From Ancylobacter polymorphus (GTDB lineage Bacteria; Pseudomonadota; Alphaproteobacteria; Rhizobiales; Xanthobacteraceae), in contig NZ_JAUSUI010000010.1 in the NCBI RefSeq assembly GCF_030813495.1, forward strand, positions 62,001 to 126,000: a stretch of DNA of 64,000 bases. Direction: 5' to 3'. Numbering within the stretch: position 1 is the stretch's first letter; every line of letters starts with the position of its first letter. This document shows, one piece after another, positions 60,735-64,000 of this stretch. The notes below the pieces were generated by a model. The model had not been told where the DNA came from and ran no database searches. It saw nothing but the letters and a program-made list of their open reading frames with translations. Position numbers and translations under genes: made by a program.

Positions 60735-62528
60735 TCAGCGGCGCCCATCCTGTGGGCGTCCATCCTCCCGTCCAATGGATACGTCGAGCAGGAACGGCCG
60801 GCCCAACCTAGCGGCAGCCACAGCCTGTGCCATCGCCGCTTCGAGTTCTTTCATCGAGGCGAGCGGGCCGACGGCGTCTACTCCCTGCGCTCGCGCCATC
60901 GCCGCGATGTCTGGAGTTGGGCCATCAATAGCCTGCCCGACCCAGCGATTCGTGCGGTTGCGGCCACGAACGACAGCGACCGAGTCCTGGTGCAGAACGT
61001 CGTTCAGATAGGCCTGGTTATTGGCGACGATCACCAGTGCCGGCAGTCCGTACTTGGCGGCGGTCCAGAAGGCGTTGATTCCCATCAGGCAATCGCCGTC
61101 GCCGATGACGCTGACCGCCAGCCGGCCGCTACCCTTGAGGGCGAGCGCGGCGCCAATGGCAAGACCCGGCCCGGAGCCGATGCCGGCGCCACCATCCTTG
61201 CCCAGATAGTCGAGCGGCTCATGATTGGGAAAGCGCGCCGTCGGCCAGCCGCGCGGGAGGCTCGCCAGCGTTACGTCCTGGCCGTCCGTGGCAGCGGCCA
61301 GCGCATGCGCGATATGGTGCATGGTCAGTCGACCGTCCTTAAGCGGAGGCACCTGATTTCCGGGGCTTCGCGACAGGTCAGGTGCGCTCGGGCGGACGCT
61401 AACGCTGAGCGCGGTAACAAGGGCGGCGACGGCGGCATCGGCGTCGCACAGTAGGCCGATATCGACCGCCGGAAGGGCGCAGTGCTCCTTTCCCCAGCCA
61501 TTGTGCAGATGCATGTCGTCGCCGGCATGGATGACCGGGACCGGCGGCTCGCATCCGTCGAAGGCGATGCGCAGCACTCCGCCGAGATCGACCGAGCCGA
61601 GGCTAACGATAAGGTCCGCCTCCCTCAATACGGCCTTAGCTTCGGAAGTGAGCTTGTTAAATGGCTGGCCGACATGCAGCGGATGATCGCTCGGCACCAT
61701 GGCGCCGGCCTTGAGGTCAGACAGCATGCGCCCGTCAACATGCTCGGCGAGGGCGAGACGTAGATCCATCGCCGCCCGCGTCCGGGCGCCGCGCCCAAAT
61801 AAGAACACCGGCCGCTTTGCTGCGCGCAGCCGTGCGGCCGCTGCGCGCACGGCGCCTGCATCCGGCGCAGCCGGAGCGGGAGGCGCGTAGCGGGAGACGT
61901 CGGGAATCGTCACCGGCGCGGTGAGAGGCTGTTCCTGCAGCGCCGCGTCGAGGCAGACATAGACGGGGCCGCAGGGTGAGCTATTCGTCATCTGCCAGGC
62001 GCGCAGCAGGCTCTCCGGCATCGCCGCGACCGAGGCCGGTTGATCGTCCCATTTGATGAAGGGGCGGATCAGCGCAGCCTGGTCCTGCGCTGTGTGCAGC
62101 CAGTCGATCCATGGACGGCGCATTGCCGCGTCCATCGGGCCGGTAGCGCCCAGCATCAGCATCGGTACGCGGTCGCACCATGCGTTGAAGATCGCCATCG
62201 AGGCGTGCATCACCCCGACATTGGCGTGCAGCGCCACCGCCATCGCGCGGCCCGTTACCTTAGCGTAGCCATGGGCGATCGCCACGGCATGCTCCTCATG
62301 CAGGCACATGAGCATGCGCGGCGTCTCGTCGCCAAGGCAGTTGACCAGGCTGTCATGCAGTCCGCGATAGCTGGCGCCGGGATTGAGCGCGATAAAAGGG
62401 ATGGCCAGCGCGCGCAGAAGGTTTGCGGCGACATCGCTGCCCCAGAGCGTCTCGTTGCCGCTACGCCCTTCAAGGCCGACATCGGCATGGCCGGCGCTCT
62501 GGCTGTCAGGATTCATCGTCACGTTCAT
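60735..62528 (-). CDS. Thiamine-diphosphate-dependent enzyme (decarboxylase/carboligase type)
   Basis: This 597-residue ThDP enzyme of the acetolactate synthase/benzoylformate decarboxylase superfamily has the PYR domain with the catalytic glutamate segment LHEEHAVAIAHGYAKVTGR. The central domain contains RPVFLFGRGARTRAAMDLRL. The PP domain has the cofactor motif GDGDCLMGINAFWTAAKYG...ANNQAY. The start at 62528 has AAGGG ahead. A GTG three codons earlier is possible. It likely decarboxylates a 2-keto acid or joins two-carbon units in the pathway. The substrate is unknown. Confidence 0.88.
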   Translation of the reverse strand: MNVTMNPDSQSAGHADVGLEGRSGNETLWGSDVAANLLRALAIPFIALNPGASYRGLHDSLVNCLGDETPRMLMCLHEEHAVAIAHGYAKVTGRAMAVALHANVGVMHASMAIFNAWCDRVPMLMLGATGPMDAAMRRPWIDWLHTAQDQAALIRPFIKWDDQPASVAAMPESLLRAWQMTNSSPCGPVYVCLDAALQEQPLTAPVTIPDVSRYAPPAPAAPDAGAVRAAAARLRAAKRPVFLFGRGARTRAAMDLRLALAEHVDGRMLSDLKAGAMVPSDHPLHVGQPFNKLTSEAKAVLREADLIVSLGSVDLGGVLRIAFDGCEPPVPVIHAGDDMHLHNGWGKEHCALPAVDIGLLCDADAAVAALVTALSVSVRPSAPDLSRSPGNQVPPLKDGRLTMHHIAHALAAATDGQDVTLASLPRGWPTARFPNHEPLDYLGKDGGAGIGSGPGLAIGAALALKGSGRLAVSVIGDGDCLMGINAFWTAAKYGLPALVIVANNQAYLNDVLHQDSVAVVRGRNRTNRWVGQAIDGPTPDIAAMARAQGVDAVGPLASMKELEAAMAQAVAAARLGRPFLLDVSIGREDGRPQDGRR

Positions 62529-62688
62529 TCGGGCCACCCTTAGGCAGAAATAAGATCCGGAGCCGGCTCGGTCGCTCGCGGTGCGCCAACTCGAGTGTGT
62601 AGGGGCGCCGCGGCGCCAGACGCGCGCGGTCGCACGGTGTTGCGGGGGCTAGGCGGTGCAGCCCTGCCCGTGCCTCACGGGACGCGGT

Positions 62689-63735
62689 TCAGTCGGCTTT
62701 CCCATCCAGGACCAACTTCTTGTAGAGCGGATCCCACTTGTTGAAGCCGTCGAGCGTCACCGCTGGATCGGCCACGCGGATCTCGACGTCTTTCATCGGC
62801 GAGGTTACCTTGGTCGAAGTAGGGACGTAGTCCAGCGTCGTCAGGATTTTCTGACCGTCGCTTAGCATGTACTCGGCGAATAGCGCGGCGGCATTCGGGT
62901 GCTCGGCGTTTTTGACCACAGCGACGCCGCTGGCGCGCGCCACTGCCGGCTCGATCACCGTCCAGTCGATCGGCGCACCCTTGGCCTTCGCCTGTGCTGG
63001 CATGTAGTTGTAGACGGTAAGTCCAAGCGGCACCTCGCCGGCGGCGACGAGGTTGTTGAGCAGGGAATGCCCCTTGCGGATCGACAGCCCATTGGTGCCG
63101 ACCAGCTTGCGGAAGAAATTGAGGCCCCTCTCCTCGCCCATGATCTGCAGGACGGTGATGAACCAGTCGATGTCCGAAGCCTCATAGCCGAGCTTATTCT
63201 TCCATCTGCGATCAAGCAGATCCTCGTAAGACTTCGGCAGGTCGCCAGCTTTGATCCGATCAGTATTGTAAGCCTGCACCCAAACGGCAAGGAAGGTACC
63301 GACCCACGTTTTGCTGGCTGGCATCGAGCCGGGGCGCAGCTCGGCGAAGCGCGGTGAGTTCAGCGGCTGCAGCATGCCTTCGCGACTGAGCGCCTCCAGC
63401 TCCGGCGAACTGGTGTGGATGGCGTCGACCGACCGGCGGCCCGCCTTTTGCTCCTGGACCGTGCGCTGGAGGATCTGGTCGCTTCCGGCGCGCCAAACCG
63501 TCACCTTGATCCCGTATTTATCCTCGAACGGCTTGCTCAACGCGTCTACATCGCTCTTGGCGAGCGAGGTGTAGAGCGTGAAGCCTCCCTCGGCCTTGGC
63601 GGCGGCCTCGAGCTTCGCCAGCCGATCGGGGCTGTTGGATGTCAGCAATGAATTGTCGGCCCCTTTTGCGGTGGGCGCTGCCAGAGCGATGCAGATAGCA
63701 ATATGCCAAAACAGATACTGCAGGCTTTTTTTCAT
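62689..63735 (-). CDS. Extracellular solute-binding protein, family 1 (iron/spermidine type)
   Basis: This 348-residue binding protein has a signal peptide (MKKSLQYLFWHIAICIALAA PTAKGA) followed by a Fe3+/polyamine-like fold: GGFTLYTSLAKSDVDALSKPFEDKYGIKVTVWRAGSDQIL, then VDAIHTSSPELEALSREG and TWVGTFLAVWVQAYN. No permease or ATPase genes for it lie in the window, so they may be beyond the right edge. It lies 160 bases upstream of the ThDP gene on the same strand. Confidence 0.9.
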   Translation of the reverse strand: MKKSLQYLFWHIAICIALAAPTAKGADNSLLTSNSPDRLAKLEAAAKAEGGFTLYTSLAKSDVDALSKPFEDKYGIKVTVWRAGSDQILQRTVQEQKAGRRSVDAIHTSSPELEALSREGMLQPLNSPRFAELRPGSMPASKTWVGTFLAVWVQAYNTDRIKAGDLPKSYEDLLDRRWKNKLGYEASDIDWFITVLQIMGEERGLNFFRKLVGTNGLSIRKGHSLLNNLVAAGEVPLGLTVYNYMPAQAKAKGAPIDWTVIEPAVARASGVAVVKNAEHPNAAALFAEYMLSDGQKILTTLDYVPTSTKVTSPMKDVEIRVADPAVTLDGFNKWDPLYKKLVLDGKAD

Positions 63736-63806
63736 GTGTTCCCTCCCATTGAGACGATATTGCTACTCCGTCTTCATTCGGCACGCCCTCTACTAGGTCT
63801 CCTGCG

Positions 63807-64000
63807 TCAGCTGATCTTCGAGTGAGATGAAGTGGTCTTCATCGACATCAGATGTACGGTCTTGATTTCGGTGTAGCTGAGCAACTCGCCCAGCCCCTCC
63901 TCGCGGCCGATACCGCTATTGCCGAAGCCCCCGAACGGCGTGCCGTAGAAATGACCCGACGTGCCGTTGACCCAGATGTAGCCGGCGCGCACTGCGCGCA
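63807..64000 (-). CDS. Aldehyde dehydrogenase, C-terminal part (cut by right edge)
   Basis: The last bases encode, leftward, the C-terminus of an aldehyde dehydrogenase: VRAGYIWVNGTSGHFYGTPFGGFGNSGIGREEG, then ELLSYTEIKTVHL and a short tail. It is almost the same as the end of the enzyme encoded at 58114-59571, so the two are paralogues in opposite orientation. The frame is open to the edge, so most of the gene lies outside. The binding-protein gene follows 70 bases downstream on the same strand. Confidence 0.85.
   Translation of the reverse strand, partial: RAVRAGYIWVNGTSGHFYGTPFGGFGNSGIGREEGLGELLSYTEIKTVHLMSMKTTSSHSKIS

Overview
The window is high-GC DNA from an alphaproteobacterium, most likely a member of the Hyphomicrobiales (Rhizobiales). 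The strongest evidence is a complete Ti-plasmid-style DNA-processing block: traG-traD-traC facing traA-traF-traB-traH across an oriT, plus the quorum-sensing pair traM/traR. The sequence looks like part of a conjugative plasmid or an integrative conjugative element carrying metal-resistance and catabolic cargo. No replication gene, integrase, traI or trb mating-pair genes were found in the window, so plasmid and ICE cannot be told apart.

Layout. (1) Positions 1-4.3 kb hold metal and oxyanion resistance: a CopB-type metal P-ATPase cut by the left edge, facing a padR-chrA-rhodanese operon with a dyad operator. (2) 4.3-5.7 kb is a gene graveyard: an exonuclease III remnant, a broken DUF932 gene and a broken LysR gene. 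(3) 6-27.5 kb is the accessory backbone of the element: DUF3991/TOPRIM, DUF1419, DUF3085, a 1699-residue methylase-helicase resembling phage DarB, a ParB-like protein, ArdC antirestriction protease, DUF736, WGR, DUF1173, many small conserved orphans, and three toxin-antitoxin modules (RES/Xre, PIN/Phd, RelE/RelB). Several genes here are preceded by long GC-rich non-coding leaders, two families of which are repeated. Single-base frameshifts and one internal deletion mark decay or sequence error. (4) 27.5-35.9 kb is the tra/oriT block. (5) 35.9-38.7 kb is cargo: a DUF3016 secreted protein, two MerR regulators and a SAM methyltransferase with a SoxR-box-like promoter. (6) 38.7-40.7 kb holds a dif-like site, a strongly folded non-coding stretch, and convergent traM and traR.

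(7) 40.7-64 kb is a catabolic island. A Rieske oxygenase diverges from an IclR regulator and a VanB-type reductase, followed by a class II aldolase and a LysR gene whose start codon appears to be ATC. Then come an aldo/keto reductase, two small membrane proteins, a second LysR, HyuB/HyuA (ATP-dependent hydantoinase/oxoprolinase/lactamase family), a complete SsuABC/TauABC-like importer, an SDR and an aldehyde dehydrogenase. An IS5-family element separates these from an oppositely oriented ThDP enzyme, a periplasmic binding protein and a second aldehyde dehydrogenase cut by the right edge. The set reads as uptake, oxygenation, ring or amide opening and aldehyde oxidation of an aromatic or N-heterocyclic compound. 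The substrate cannot be named from sequence alone.
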